Positions 20,746 to 29,940 of a stretch of DNA of 42,026 nt are shown one piece after another. Within the stretch, counting starts at the first letter, position 1. Each line of letters starts with the position of its first letter. The notes under the pieces were generated by a model. It did not search any database. It saw nothing but the letters and a program-made list of their open reading frames with translations, and had not been told where the DNA came from. The translations under genes and the position numbers were made by a program. This stretch comes from Cylindrobasidium torrendii FP15055 ss-10 (Eukaryota; Basidiomycota; Agaricomycetes; Agaricales; Physalacriaceae), in the NCBI GenBank assembly GCA_000934385.1, contig KN880643.1, positions 1-42,026 on the forward strand, given 5' to 3'.

Positions 20746-22215
20746 CTATGCAAACCTGTGCACTGCATCATAATGGTAGAATACTCGCAGCCCACCCATC
20801 GTCCACTTGCCTACTAGTAACGAGTTAGCCATCCGTCCTTGGATGTGCGCAATCCATTTGTTAGCAGATATCTCTCTCCCTTCCCACTTCTGAATAGGAC
20901 TATAGAACGAGATCGTCTCGAGATGTAGCCCAATAACCTTGAGTGAAGTGACCGCCGTGTCCATGGCAGAAAGGATCATGTATACATTGCCTGCTTGGGA
21001 GATGGACAAGTGCTTGAGCCTGCGAAGATTGCCTACCGAGGCGCGCCCCGGAGTCGAACAATTCATCACATTTTCTGGGTCCATTTCAATGTCGATGTGA
21101 AGACTCTGCACATTCGGGGTCGCAAGGAGGATGTCTCTGATGAAATTCGCCCTTCGAGACTGCAATGAGAGTTCGAGGACGGACGGGAGAATGAACCTGA
21201 ATGAAAGACTTGCATCCTCGGGATGGCTGTATGGAGCGTTGAAAACGAGCGTGCGCAGAGATTCGAAGTTGTAGTGGATGAACAACCAGTTGTGGACGTC
21301 CACGACGGTGTCTGGGAAGTTGTATTCTATGTGTCTGACGTTGGGTAAAATGTTGGTCTGAGTGTCGGTGGTCTCGACAGAGCCCGCCGGGCTACTACTA
21401 TCATCGATTGTAATTTCTTCGAGGTTCTGCATATACCCAATGAATTCAAGGTCGGCGTTGGTAGACCGGTATAGTTTGATTTGTTCCCACGGAAGATCCA
21501 ATCCGGACTCAATGCTAGCGCCATACAGTTCAAGGTTTTGAAGAGAAGGTGCCAGAATTTTGGTAGGTGTTTGCTCGTCCTCTGGGGTCAACGACAGATG
21601 GGTAAGACATGGGAGTTCGCGGTTGTGAAAAATATCATGCTGAGAATGGAAGCTTCGAACATCGCAGAGGCGGACGCACCGCCATCAATGAGCTGATTTG
21701 AGGAGCATCGGAAGACTGCCTTCGTAGAGGGCATCGAGGCAGACTCGCAGAGGGAGTGGCTCGGGACACTGGTAGAGTGTGTCCATCATCTCGGCGTCCT
21801 GTGGATTGTCGAAGTCTGGTAGTGTCACGCGAAATGCAGCCCATAGGTGACGATGAGAAAGGCCTATGGCGCGCCAATTCCGGCAAACATGGGAAAGCGT
21901 CCACAGAGCATCGGCCGCTGAATTCTCTGGCGGGAATGATTCTTCCGCGGTTCCATCTGCGAAGCACCATGGCGCGGCATACTCGAATATTCGCGCCAAG
22001 ATGTCGTCTGGGACGTATCTCATCGGGCGCCGGATGGCCTCCAATCGTGGGACTATCGCTTCGATTTTGGCAAGACGGAGAGTCAACTGACTGCGTTCTG
22101 CGCGTAGTTGGACTAGTTCCGGGTCAACGGCCTTTGCCTCCTCTTCGAATGGTACTTCATTTGTCGTAAACAGTCTCTCTCGTATCTTTGAGCTCGAGTC
22201 GAGGTGTTCCATCAT
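20746..22215 (-). pseudogene. F-box gene C, disabled by one nonsense codon
   Basis: The whole gene is in one frame apart from a TGA at 21685-21687. Here the paralogues read an Arg codon (HRWRC block; CGG in copy D, CGA in several others), so a single C-to-T change at a CpG, from CGA, is likely. The upstream part holds an intact F-box (MRYVPDDILARIFEYAAPW ... VCRNWRAIGLS). The downstream part keeps the full leucine-rich-like region. The start at 22215 (MMEHLDS) follows copy D. A truncated product of about 176 aa containing the F-box alone could still be made and might titrate Skp1; that is speculation. Confidence 0.85.
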
Positions 22216-22460
22216 GGTTGTTGAGTTCAAGGAGCCACCCTGCATCAATATGTCGCGTGCTGCGCCGTTGGACACCGACCAATCGGCAATAGCAAGCGAT
22301 CTGTGTCTCTTCCTTCTTACGACTAACGGCAACCAACCGTCTCGAAGGGCAAACGCGCATATTTTCTTGTTATTTATCCTTTGTCGTCACGCAGACTCTT
22401 TGCACATCTGAGGGCACCACATCGAGTTCAAGAACTACAGAAACTTCGTTGGCTCAATTA

Positions 22461-23924
22461 TTATGGAAACCTATGCGTTGCATCGTAATGGTAGAATACT
22501 CGCAGTCCGTCCGCCGTCCACCTGCCTAGCGAGTCAGCCATCTGTTCTTGGATATATGTACTCCACTCGTTTGCAGATATTTCTCTCCCTTCCCTCTTCT
22601 GAATAAGGCTATAGAACGAGATCGTCTCGAGATGCAGGCCGAAATCCTTGAGTGAAATGACCGCCTCGTTCATGGCGTCAAGATCCATGCATGGATTACC
22701 CGCTTTTGAGATAGACAAGTGCTTGAGCCCGCGAAGATTGCCTACGGAGACGCGCCCGGGAGTCGAACAATTCACCAAGTTTTCTGGATCCATTTCGCTG
22801 CTGATGTGGAGGCTCTGCACATTCGGGGTCGCAAGGAGGATATTCCTGATGTAATCGGCCGTCCGAAACTGCAATGAGAGTTCGAGGACGGAGGGGAGAA
22901 TGAAGCTGAAAGAAAGACTTTCATAGTTGGCGTAGTAGCCGGCGTATAGGTCGTTAAAGACGAGTGTGCGTAGGGATGTAAAGTTGTAGCAGTTGAACAA
23001 CCAGTTCGAGATGTCCGAGTAATTCCAATGGCTGTGCTCTATGCGTCTAACGTTGGGTAGGATAATCCGAGTGGTAAAAGTCGCATAGAGGTCCACCGGG
23101 CTACTTGCGTCGTCGATGACGATTCCCTCGAGATTTTGCATATACCCAATGAATTCAAGGTCGGTGTTGGTAGACTGGTACCGTGTGATTTGTTTCCACG
23201 GAACTTTCAGTGCGGATTCAATGCTGGCGTCGCGCAATTCGAGGTTCTGGAGACAAGGGGCGAGAATTTCCGCATGTGTCGAGTTGAGCTCAGGGATCAG
23301 CGACAAATGGGTAAGGCATGGGAAGAGATGATTGTGAAATAGACTGCGCTGATAAGGTGCGGCTTGAGCACGGCGGAGGTGGACGCATCGCCACCGGTGA
23401 GCTGATTTGAGGACCATCGGAAGGCTGTCTTCGAAGGCCCGGTCAATGCAGACTCGCAGAGGGAGTGGCTCGGAACGCCGGTGGAATGTATCCATCCTTT
23501 CAGCGTCGAAGGGGTTATTCAAGTTTGGTAATGACACGCGAAATGTAGCCCATAAGTGGCGATGAGAAAGACAGATGGCACGCCAGTTTCGGCAAACTTG
23601 GGAGAGCGTCCAAGGAACATTAACCGCTGAATGCTCTGGTGCGAAGGACTCTTCCGCGGCTCCATCTGCGAAGCACCATGGCGCAGCATACTCGAATATT
23701 CGCGCCAAAATATCGTCTGGGACGTATCGCATCGGGTGCCGGATGGCCTCTAGTCGTGGGAGTATTGCTTCGATCCTGGCAAGACGGAGCGTCAATTGAT
23801 GATGTTCTGCGCGTAGTTGGACTAGTTCCGCGTCAACGGCCTTTGCCTCCTCTTCGAATGGTACTTCATTTGTCGTAAACAGAATCTTTCGTATTTTTGA
23901 GATCGAGTCAAGGTGTTCCATCAT
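22461..23924 (-). CDS. F-box protein D (intact)
   Basis: This is a single-exon gene of 487 aa, starting MMEHLDS at 23924. The frame is open upstream to 23939, but only from TTG. The N-terminal helix has the family block LFTTNEVPFEEEAKAVDAEL. The F-box runs from MRYVPDDILARIFEYAAPW to VCRNWRAICLSHRHLW, followed by the degenerate leucine-rich region and a terminal VFYHYDATHRFP. It is the sister of pseudogene C and the only intact member of the tandem pair. It shares a 260-bp divergent gap with the securin-like gene; that gap contains CACGTG at 23972-23977. Confidence 0.85.
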   Translation of the reverse strand: MMEHLDSISKIRKILFTTNEVPFEEEAKAVDAELVQLRAEHHQLTLRLARIEAILPRLEAIRHPMRYVPDDILARIFEYAAPWCFADGAAEESFAPEHSAVNVPWTLSQVCRNWRAICLSHRHLWATFRVSLPNLNNPFDAERMDTFHRRSEPLPLRVCIDRAFEDSLPMVLKSAHRWRCVHLRRAQAAPYQRSLFHNHLFPCLTHLSLIPELNSTHAEILAPCLQNLELRDASIESALKVPWKQITRYQSTNTDLEFIGYMQNLEGIVIDDASSPVDLYATFTTRIILPNVRRIEHSHWNYSDISNWLFNCYNFTSLRTLVFNDLYAGYYANYESLSFSFILPSVLELSLQFRTADYIRNILLATPNVQSLHISSEMDPENLVNCSTPGRVSVGNLRGLKHLSISKAGNPCMDLDAMNEAVISLKDFGLHLETISFYSLIQKREGREISANEWSTYIQEQMADSLGRWTADGLRVFYHYDATHRFP

Positions 23925-24184
23925 GGTTGTTGAGTTCAAGGAGCGCTGGCCTCATGCCAATGCGTCACGCTCACGTGCTGTGACGTTCGACATCGCCGCG
24001 GAACCAATAACAAGCGATCTGTGTCTCTTTCTCTCCTACTACGACGACTATCCATTTTCATTTCAGCTCTTACGACTAACGACCACGAAACGTCCGCAGG
24101 AAAACTGCGCCGGCTCTATATACTCGGATCTCATCTTTGCCCAACATCGCCACTCCAATAAAGCATAACTCTTGACGAGCAAAG
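23925..24184. promoter_or_regulatory. Divergent promoter, F-box gene D / securin-like gene
   Basis: The gap is 260 bp. An E-box CACGTG lies at 23972-23977, on the F-box side. CTATATACTC at about 24116-24125 is TATA-like, about 65 bp before the plus-strand ATG, a plausible distance. The matching flank of copy C lacks the E-box. Confidence 0.4.
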
Positions 24185-25835
24185 ATGATGCATGCCATCC
24201 GCCCGGACAGTGTCCACCGTAACTACACGAAAACACCTGCGAGGCAGAATGAGAACGCTTTGCGCGGGGCGCCGAGGACGATAGGCGGGAAGGGCAAGAC
24301 AGTGCTGCTGCAGACGCCGTTCAATCCGCGCCCAGCGGGGTCTAAACGTACGCTTTCTCTTCGTCAAGCCTGCTCCTTGTATCTCCCTCCTTTTTTTCAC
24401 AACTCCTTCTCACCCCTTTGCCACTCGGAACGGCGCATAGCTGACGCGCTTCCATTTTTGCTAGACACCCTAACCGACCTCAAAGAGACTGGCGCACTTC
24501 CGCCCTTGCTGGACCGAACACCGTTTCCCAATCGAACAAAACCAATCCATTTATTTCAAACTCCTGGCAACGACAAAGGTGCTGGAGGCAGTAAAGAAGG
24601 AGGAGGAAAGGGTGAATGGAGCCCCGAGGAAAGCGTTCGCCCCAGTTCGCTGCGCCAGCATATTCGTACCCCACGGCCCAGCTTGACAAACGCGTTGCAA
24701 TTCCAGACGCCGGCGAACAATGGAAATCCGTGGGCGTGCAACGTCAGCATCGACGAGTCGATGGAAGTCGAGGGCAAAGAGGAAGAGAAGGAGGAAGATG
24801 GGGATGAGGTCGAGCTGTGCCCACCCAATTGCCTTGGTAAGAGGTTTCTCGACCGATGACATCTATCCCTCTACTAGTTCTCCTTTCCCTGGCTTCCCCA
24901 CATTGTCCAATTATACTCACTGTTCGTGCAGATATTCCGTATGCACCTCCACTTGATTTCGTCCTGCCGGACTACAAGCAGGCGGGAAAGACGCTGAGGG
25001 ATATGGCGCACTGCCCTGTGTGGGATGACACCCCACCGCCGGATCCTCTTATCCTGGACGAGAGAGATATGGGGTATACGCCGTGGGATGACCTTGTCCG
25101 CTTGCCTGAACTGGGTGAGCTTCTGCTTCTGCACCTGAACTCCTTGACTGCTGCTATCTGCGCACCCGTCTTTGATACCATCCCACCGAACTGACAACCA
25201 ATGGACTAACAATGTATATAGAACCATCCGATCCGTTCGAGGTGATCCAACGTGAGATAGAGAGAGCTCAGAGGGCAGAAGAACAGAAGACGACCCGTGC
25301 GCGTCCTGGCCTGGGTGCTCTTCGAACGAGAACAGCTCCGTCAGCGCAACACAGCACGGCTACGACTGCGACTGGCACGAATGGACGCAGTACCGCCCAA
25401 CGTAGCACGACGACGACGTATCGACGCCCGGCAACGGCAATGGGCGCGAACCGTGCTCAGGCCAATGCGGCGGCGCCGAGGAGACCTGTGAGTGTTGCTG
25501 CAACGAGACCTCCGGTGGCCAGGACGGCGACGAACACATCTACTGGTACGACTACTGGACGGGTGCCGCTTAGACGTCCGGCGAGTGTTGCTACGACGAG
25601 GGCACCGCCTGTGTTGCGGACGGCGAGCAGTTTCTCGAGGCCAACTGGTGCCAAGACTGCTGGGAGTTTTTCGAGGGCTACTGTGGCCAAGATTGGTGGG
25701 AGCATGTCGAAAGCAACTGGGGGCAGTGTGTCGAGGGCTACTGGTGGGGCGAAGGCGAAGAAACCGGCGGTGGATGATGGGTTGATTCTGGGGGTTGAGG
25801 CGAGCGGGGTCGAGGAGTTTAGGTTTGATGTTTGA
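24185..25835 (+). CDS. Securin (Cut2/Pds1)-like candidate
   Basis: Four exons (24185-24347, 24465-24836, 24932-25114, 25222-25835), all with phase-1 junctions, give 443 aa. Near the N terminus are a KEN-like NENALRG and a destruction-box-like PRTIGGKGKT, then LLDRTPFPNR. A strongly acidic stretch (EEEKEEDGDEVEL) leads to DIPYAPPLDF, created at a splice junction. This recalls the DIEYxPP separase-binding segment of fission-yeast Cut2 (from memory). DPLILDERDM and DPFEVIQREIERAQ follow, then a Thr/Ala/Arg-rich tail with repeats of SFSRATxAK type. Securin inhibits separase and is destroyed by APC/C at anaphase. Motif order fits, but the protein is largely disordered and no single motif is exact, so this is a candidate assignment only. 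Confidence 0.45.
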
Positions 25836-26100
25836 TGTTTTTGTGTCGGAGAAATTGGTCAGAGCCTGGGGAAGCAGAGTTTTGGGAGGATGAGGTTAGC
25901 GTAGCATTTGTTTGTATATACATATGTCAATTAATAGAGACACCTTTGTGACACGACAATCCAAGTACTGGATCGTATGGCTTACCTATCCACTCAACCT
26001 CAACTGACCTTCGAGAACCGGAGGCTTAGTCATCGTCCTTGTTGCCGGGAAAGCGCGCGTGGCAAGGCCTCGTTGAGAGTGAGTCTGAGTGACCATCACG

Positions 26101-27489
26101 ATGGCGCATCTTGCCTCGACCTTGAACATACCAGAGACGCTCTTCACGACCAATCAAGTGCCGTCTGATGAGGACTCGAAGGCTATTGACGCGAAACTGG
26201 CGCAACTACGCGAAGAGCAAAGTTCATTGACTCTCCGTCTTACCAGGATAGAAGCTATGATCGCATGCTTAAAACCCATCCGCCATCCAATTCGGTATGT
26301 TCCAGACGATATCCTGGGACGAATTTTTGAGTATGTTGCACCCTGGAGCATCGCAGAGGATTCCTTCCCGCCGCCAGATGTGTCTGGCGAACTTGGCGCT
26401 CCCTGGATCCTCTCCCACGTCTGTCAAAATTGGAGGGCCGTTTGCCTTTCTCTTCCAAATTTGTGGTCTGCGTTCCGCGTGCCTTTTGGAAAACAAGACG
26501 CGTCGCGGTCACCGTGGTTCGCCGAGAAAATGGACACGGTCTACTGGCGCTCCGAACCACTCCCTCTACGCCTTTGCGTCGACGACGTCTCTACAGCTAG
26601 CCTTCCAGTACTCTTGAAATCGACCCATCGATGGCGTTGCATCCGCTTCACCTCACGACGCCCCAGCGGCTGTTCTCAGGCTGACATATTCCACAACCGT
26701 CTATTCCCAATCCTTTCCCATCTGTCGTTGATTCGCGAAGATGATAGCACGCCCACGAACATCCTGGCGCCCTCCCTCCGAAACCTCGAATTGATCCAGA
26801 CTTCTGTCCACTGCAAGCTCGTTGTTCCGTGGGAACAGATCGTTTGGCACAAGTCTACAAATTCAGACATTGAATTCGTTGGGTATATGAAGAACCTTGA
26901 GGAGCTCGTCATGGTGGGGAACTACTGCTACACTGAGGACAACGACAACGACGTCCAAGATACCCGAAGGATTACACTTCCAAAGGTCAGACGCTTAGAA
27001 TTTGACAATAGGCCCGTTAGATACGGTATCTCATTCCCATACCGGCTGTTTAACCAGTATCACTTCGACTCCCTCCGCACGCTCATCATCGACATCTGTG
27101 ACCCCAGCCCTTGCATCACATTCGCGTTCTCCCTTCCTTCCGTCATCGAGCTTTCACTTTGGTTTCAACAGGACGCCGCCGCTACTAAGGATGTCCTACT
27201 TGCGACTCCAAATGTGCAAAGCCTTCATTTGCAGAGCAAGTACGGCACATCTGGGCTACTAATGCGACCTTATAATCGTTTTCCTGTCCTGGGACAACCC
27301 CCCTCGTTGGCCAGTCTCCACCATCTTCGGCATTTGCTTCTCACCATCCCAGAAAGCGGGAGCCTGTACATACGCGGGTTGCATGAAGTGGTTACTGCTC
27401 TCAAGATGGACTATGGTCTCCCTCTCGAGACAGTGTCGTTTTATGGTGGTCTCTTGGATGTGGGAAGGTCCATGACCGAGAGTAAGTAG
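26101..27489 (+). CDS. F-box protein E, C-terminally truncated by in-frame TAG
   Basis: This is a single exon starting at 26101 (CACGATGGCGCATC, MAHLAS). It encodes 462 aa up to a TAG at 27487-27489. The same frame continues for 35 more residues to a second TAG at 27595, and that stretch matches the family end (RMRDALGLWKENGIQV, then YYYGLEHRFP). In the paralogues the stop position is Trp (E-W-I or K-W-I), so TGG to TAG is the likely change. The F-box (IRYVPDDILGRIFEYVAPW) and nearly all of the leucine-rich-like region are kept, so the shorter protein may be functional. Copy E sits convergent to copy F and lacks the shared upstream element. Confidence 0.75.
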   Translation: MAHLASTLNIPETLFTTNQVPSDEDSKAIDAKLAQLREEQSSLTLRLTRIEAMIACLKPIRHPIRYVPDDILGRIFEYVAPWSIAEDSFPPPDVSGELGAPWILSHVCQNWRAVCLSLPNLWSAFRVPFGKQDASRSPWFAEKMDTVYWRSEPLPLRLCVDDVSTASLPVLLKSTHRWRCIRFTSRRPSGCSQADIFHNRLFPILSHLSLIREDDSTPTNILAPSLRNLELIQTSVHCKLVVPWEQIVWHKSTNSDIEFVGYMKNLEELVMVGNYCYTEDNDNDVQDTRRITLPKVRRLEFDNRPVRYGISFPYRLFNQYHFDSLRTLIIDICDPSPCITFAFSLPSVIELSLWFQQDAAATKDVLLATPNVQSLHLQSKYGTSGLLMRPYNRFPVLGQPPSLASLHHLRHLLLTIPESGSLYIRGLHEVVTALKMDYGLPLETVSFYGGLLDVGRSMTESK

Positions 27490-27597
27490 ATTGACGATAT
27501 AAGAATACAGAACAGGATGCGCGACGCGCTAGGGCTATGGAAGGAGAATGGAATACAAGTACAATACTATTACGGGCTAGAGCACAGGTTCCCATAG

Positions 27598-27832
27598 ATG
27601 TACATATTCCAACTTGGCGTTGTACTTCGAGTCCTACACATAAATGATACGTTGAACTGGTCTCAAATCCTCGACCCCCATGATTACGTTGAGTAATAGT
27701 AAAGAGATTGTAAGGCAAACCTAGTCGTCTGACCTTCTCCGTGCATTCAAGATTTCCGTGGGCATTGTGCTACCTACATACATACAGAGCGTTGGGATTC
27801 AGAATACAGAGAATACGACGGTCAAGATACTG
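27598..27832. other. Convergent spacer between F-box copies E and F
   Basis: The spacer is 235 bp and holds no gene. It separates the end of the extended homology of copy E from the stop of copy F. Confidence 0.5.
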
Positions 27833-29351
27833 CTACACGAATTTATGCTCTGTATCGTGATGGTATTGTACCCGTATACCATTCTTCCTACACATATCCA
27901 GCGAGTCAGCCATTCCTTCGAAAACGTACGCAATCCATCGGGCCTTCCATCCCCAAGTTGGGCCGCTATAAAACGACATTGTTTCGAGAGGCAGCCCATA
28001 CGTCTTGAAAGCCGCAACCGCCTCATCCAATGTGGCAAAATCGATCTTTGGATCAAAACACTCCTCCAGGGTCAAGGACAAGTGCTTCAGCTGGCGAAGG
28101 CTCGCCACAAACGGGTGTCCCGGAGTAGAACAGTACCCCAGCGATTTCGGGTCTTCCCAGCAGTTGATATGAAGACTCTGCACATTCGGAGCTGCGCTGA
28201 GGATATCTCTCACGCTGTCGGCCCTCCCGAAGTTCATCGATAGTTCGATGAGGGATGGGAGGGTAAACGCGAGTGGAGGACGTTCTACCAAGTCAACGTA
28301 GGGTTCATCGACTATGAGGGTGCGTAGAGACATCAAGCTGCGCTGATTGAACATCTTGATCAAGGTATAGAAGCCCCCACGAACCCTGTGATGATGGGAG
28401 GCTTCGTACTCGAAGCGTCTCATTTTTGGCAGGATAATACTCCCGGGAGGATGAAGCCCAGTGGGCGCCGACGCGCCCTCACCAATGGAGAATTCCTCAA
28501 GGTTTTTCATGTCCTTCAGAAATTCAAGGCTTGTGTTGAAAGACCGGTACTGTGTGATTTGCTCCCACGGGAGACGTAGCCTTGGGTTGATGCCACCACC
28601 CCGCAATTCAAGGTTATAGAGGCGAGGCGCTACGATGTTTTCACATATGGTGTCGGAGTTCAGGTGCAACACCAGCTGGGTGAGGCATGGGAAGACGCGG
28701 TCTTTGAATATGTCAGCCTGAGGACAGCTAAAGGTCACGCGAACGCGGCGCCATCGATGAGCCGTGTTGATGAGGCCACTCGTAGGCGGGAACCTGCCGA
28801 TGTCAAGGCGTAGGGGGAGCGGCTCGGATCGCCGGCATATCGTGTCTATCATCTCTGCACACAGTGGGTTGTTTGCGCCTACCGTATCCGTGGATAGTGC
28901 AGACCACAGATGCGGGAGAGAAAGGCAGACGGCACGCCAATTTCGACACACATGAGAGAGTGTCCAAGGAGGGACGTACTCGCCTACCCCGCCCGGCGGC
29001 GGGAAGGAGTCCACAGGGTTGAGATCATCTTCGAGACACCACGGCGTGGCATATGTAAGTATCAGGCCGAGAACATCGTCCGGGATGTAGCGAATGGGGT
29101 GGCGGATGGCCTCCAAGCGAGGGATCATAGTTGCTAGTGCAGGCCGGTCTTCCTCACGTAGCTGATAGTGGACACATAGGCCGTCCACGGCCTGCACGCC
29201 ACTTTAAACCGGAATCAAATCAATCAATCAAATCACGTAGCTGCGCGAGCTTGGCGTCAACGACCTCCAACTCCTCCTCAAATGGTGGTTGATTCGTCGT
29301 GAAAAGCTCCTCCCGGATGTTCAAGCCCAAGGCTGAAGCAAAATGCGCCAT
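27833..29351 (-). pseudogene. F-box gene F, broken by a 79-bp insertion
   Basis: From 29351 the frame begins normally (MAHFASALGLNIREELF) and reaches LAQLRD, then stops. Beyond 29154 the family sequence resumes in another frame (LREEDRPALATM) and is open to 27833, ending EHKFV. The insertion is bounded by an 11-bp direct repeat (TCACGTAGCTG at 29154-29164 and 29233-29243). Deleting one repeat plus the 68 bp between restores the family frame exactly. No GT-AG intron fits the phase. The F-box (IRYIPDDVLGLILTYATPW) lies downstream of the lesion, so initiation at an internal ATG (MIPRLEAIRHP) could still yield an F-box protein lacking only the N-terminal helix. Confidence 0.82.
29165..29232. repeat. 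68-bp inserted segment between 11-bp direct repeats
   Basis: The segment contains short inverted pairs (GTGGAC/GTCCAC, GGCCGT/ACGGCC) and an AATC-rich run. The direct repeats are longer than most transposon target duplications, so it may be a repair-associated insertion or a small element. I do not recognise it. Confidence 0.6.
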
Positions 29352-29401
29352 CGTGATGGTGGGTAATTTGCCAGTGCTGAGCTGCGTTGCGCATCATCGA
29401 C

Positions 29402-29416
29402 GGCTTTGATCGGTCC
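29402..29416 (-). promoter_or_regulatory. Shared F-box upstream element (copy F)
   Basis: On the coding strand it reads GGACCGATCAAAGCC, about 50-65 bp before the ATG of copy F. It differs from the copy B element at one position only. Confidence 0.45.
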
Positions 29417-29940
29417 GCTGTCCCGGGCTTGAGCTTGCTCTCTTAAGTACATACTACGATGACTAGTACTCTCGGTGATGTTGCCTTTCTTACTGCAGTG
29501 AAAAATCCGCGTACAGGATGATGCAACGCGAGCAGAAGAATACGTGGGACCTGCTCTGCAAACGAGAACAATCCCTTCACTGCACAGTGTACGGCGCCTA
29601 CAGTGCACGAGTAATGCTCGCAGCATCCTTTGAGAGCATCCGGCCCCAAGACATTTGCAATTTGGAGGCGACAAGTGGGAAACGCTGGCGGCGGGAACTG
29701 CATGTACATAACAATGCACCAGCCCCTCCGGGCTTTCGCGCACCTAGTTGTATATAAGTAGATTAATATAATATAATCTCTGCTCGGAGTCGCAGATACC
29801 TCATACGCAGGGAGGATATCATATAGGGTGTCCAATTCCTTCAAGCAGCTTCTCCAGAAATGATATGTACAAGACCACCCTATCCGGAAATTGTCCTCCT
29901 ATCATACATAGCGCGTTGGGAGTAGGTCGAAATAACTCTA
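29417..29940. other. Spacer between F-box copies F and G
   Basis: About 520 bp lie between the upstream element of F and the end of G. A TATATAAG string lies near 29752. Short open frames on both strands have no recognisable product. Confidence 0.45.

Larger units (their letters stand above)
20669..24100 (-). repeat. Tandem segmental duplication of an F-box unit (two copies)
   Basis: Unit 1 (about 20669-22365) and unit 2 (about 22366-24100) align from the 3' flank (CGAGTTCAAGAAC) through the coding region to the 5' flank (AGCGATCTGTGTCTCT, ACGACTAACG). Each unit thus carries a gene with its own flanks, head to tail. Coding similarity is visibly higher than to any other F-box copy here, so this is the youngest duplication. 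Confidence 0.8.

Noticed and set aside
29154..29243. The 79-bp segment in F-box F as an intron
   Set aside because: All GT-AG combinations tried leave the wrong phase or a stop, whereas simple deletion restores the family sequence exactly.
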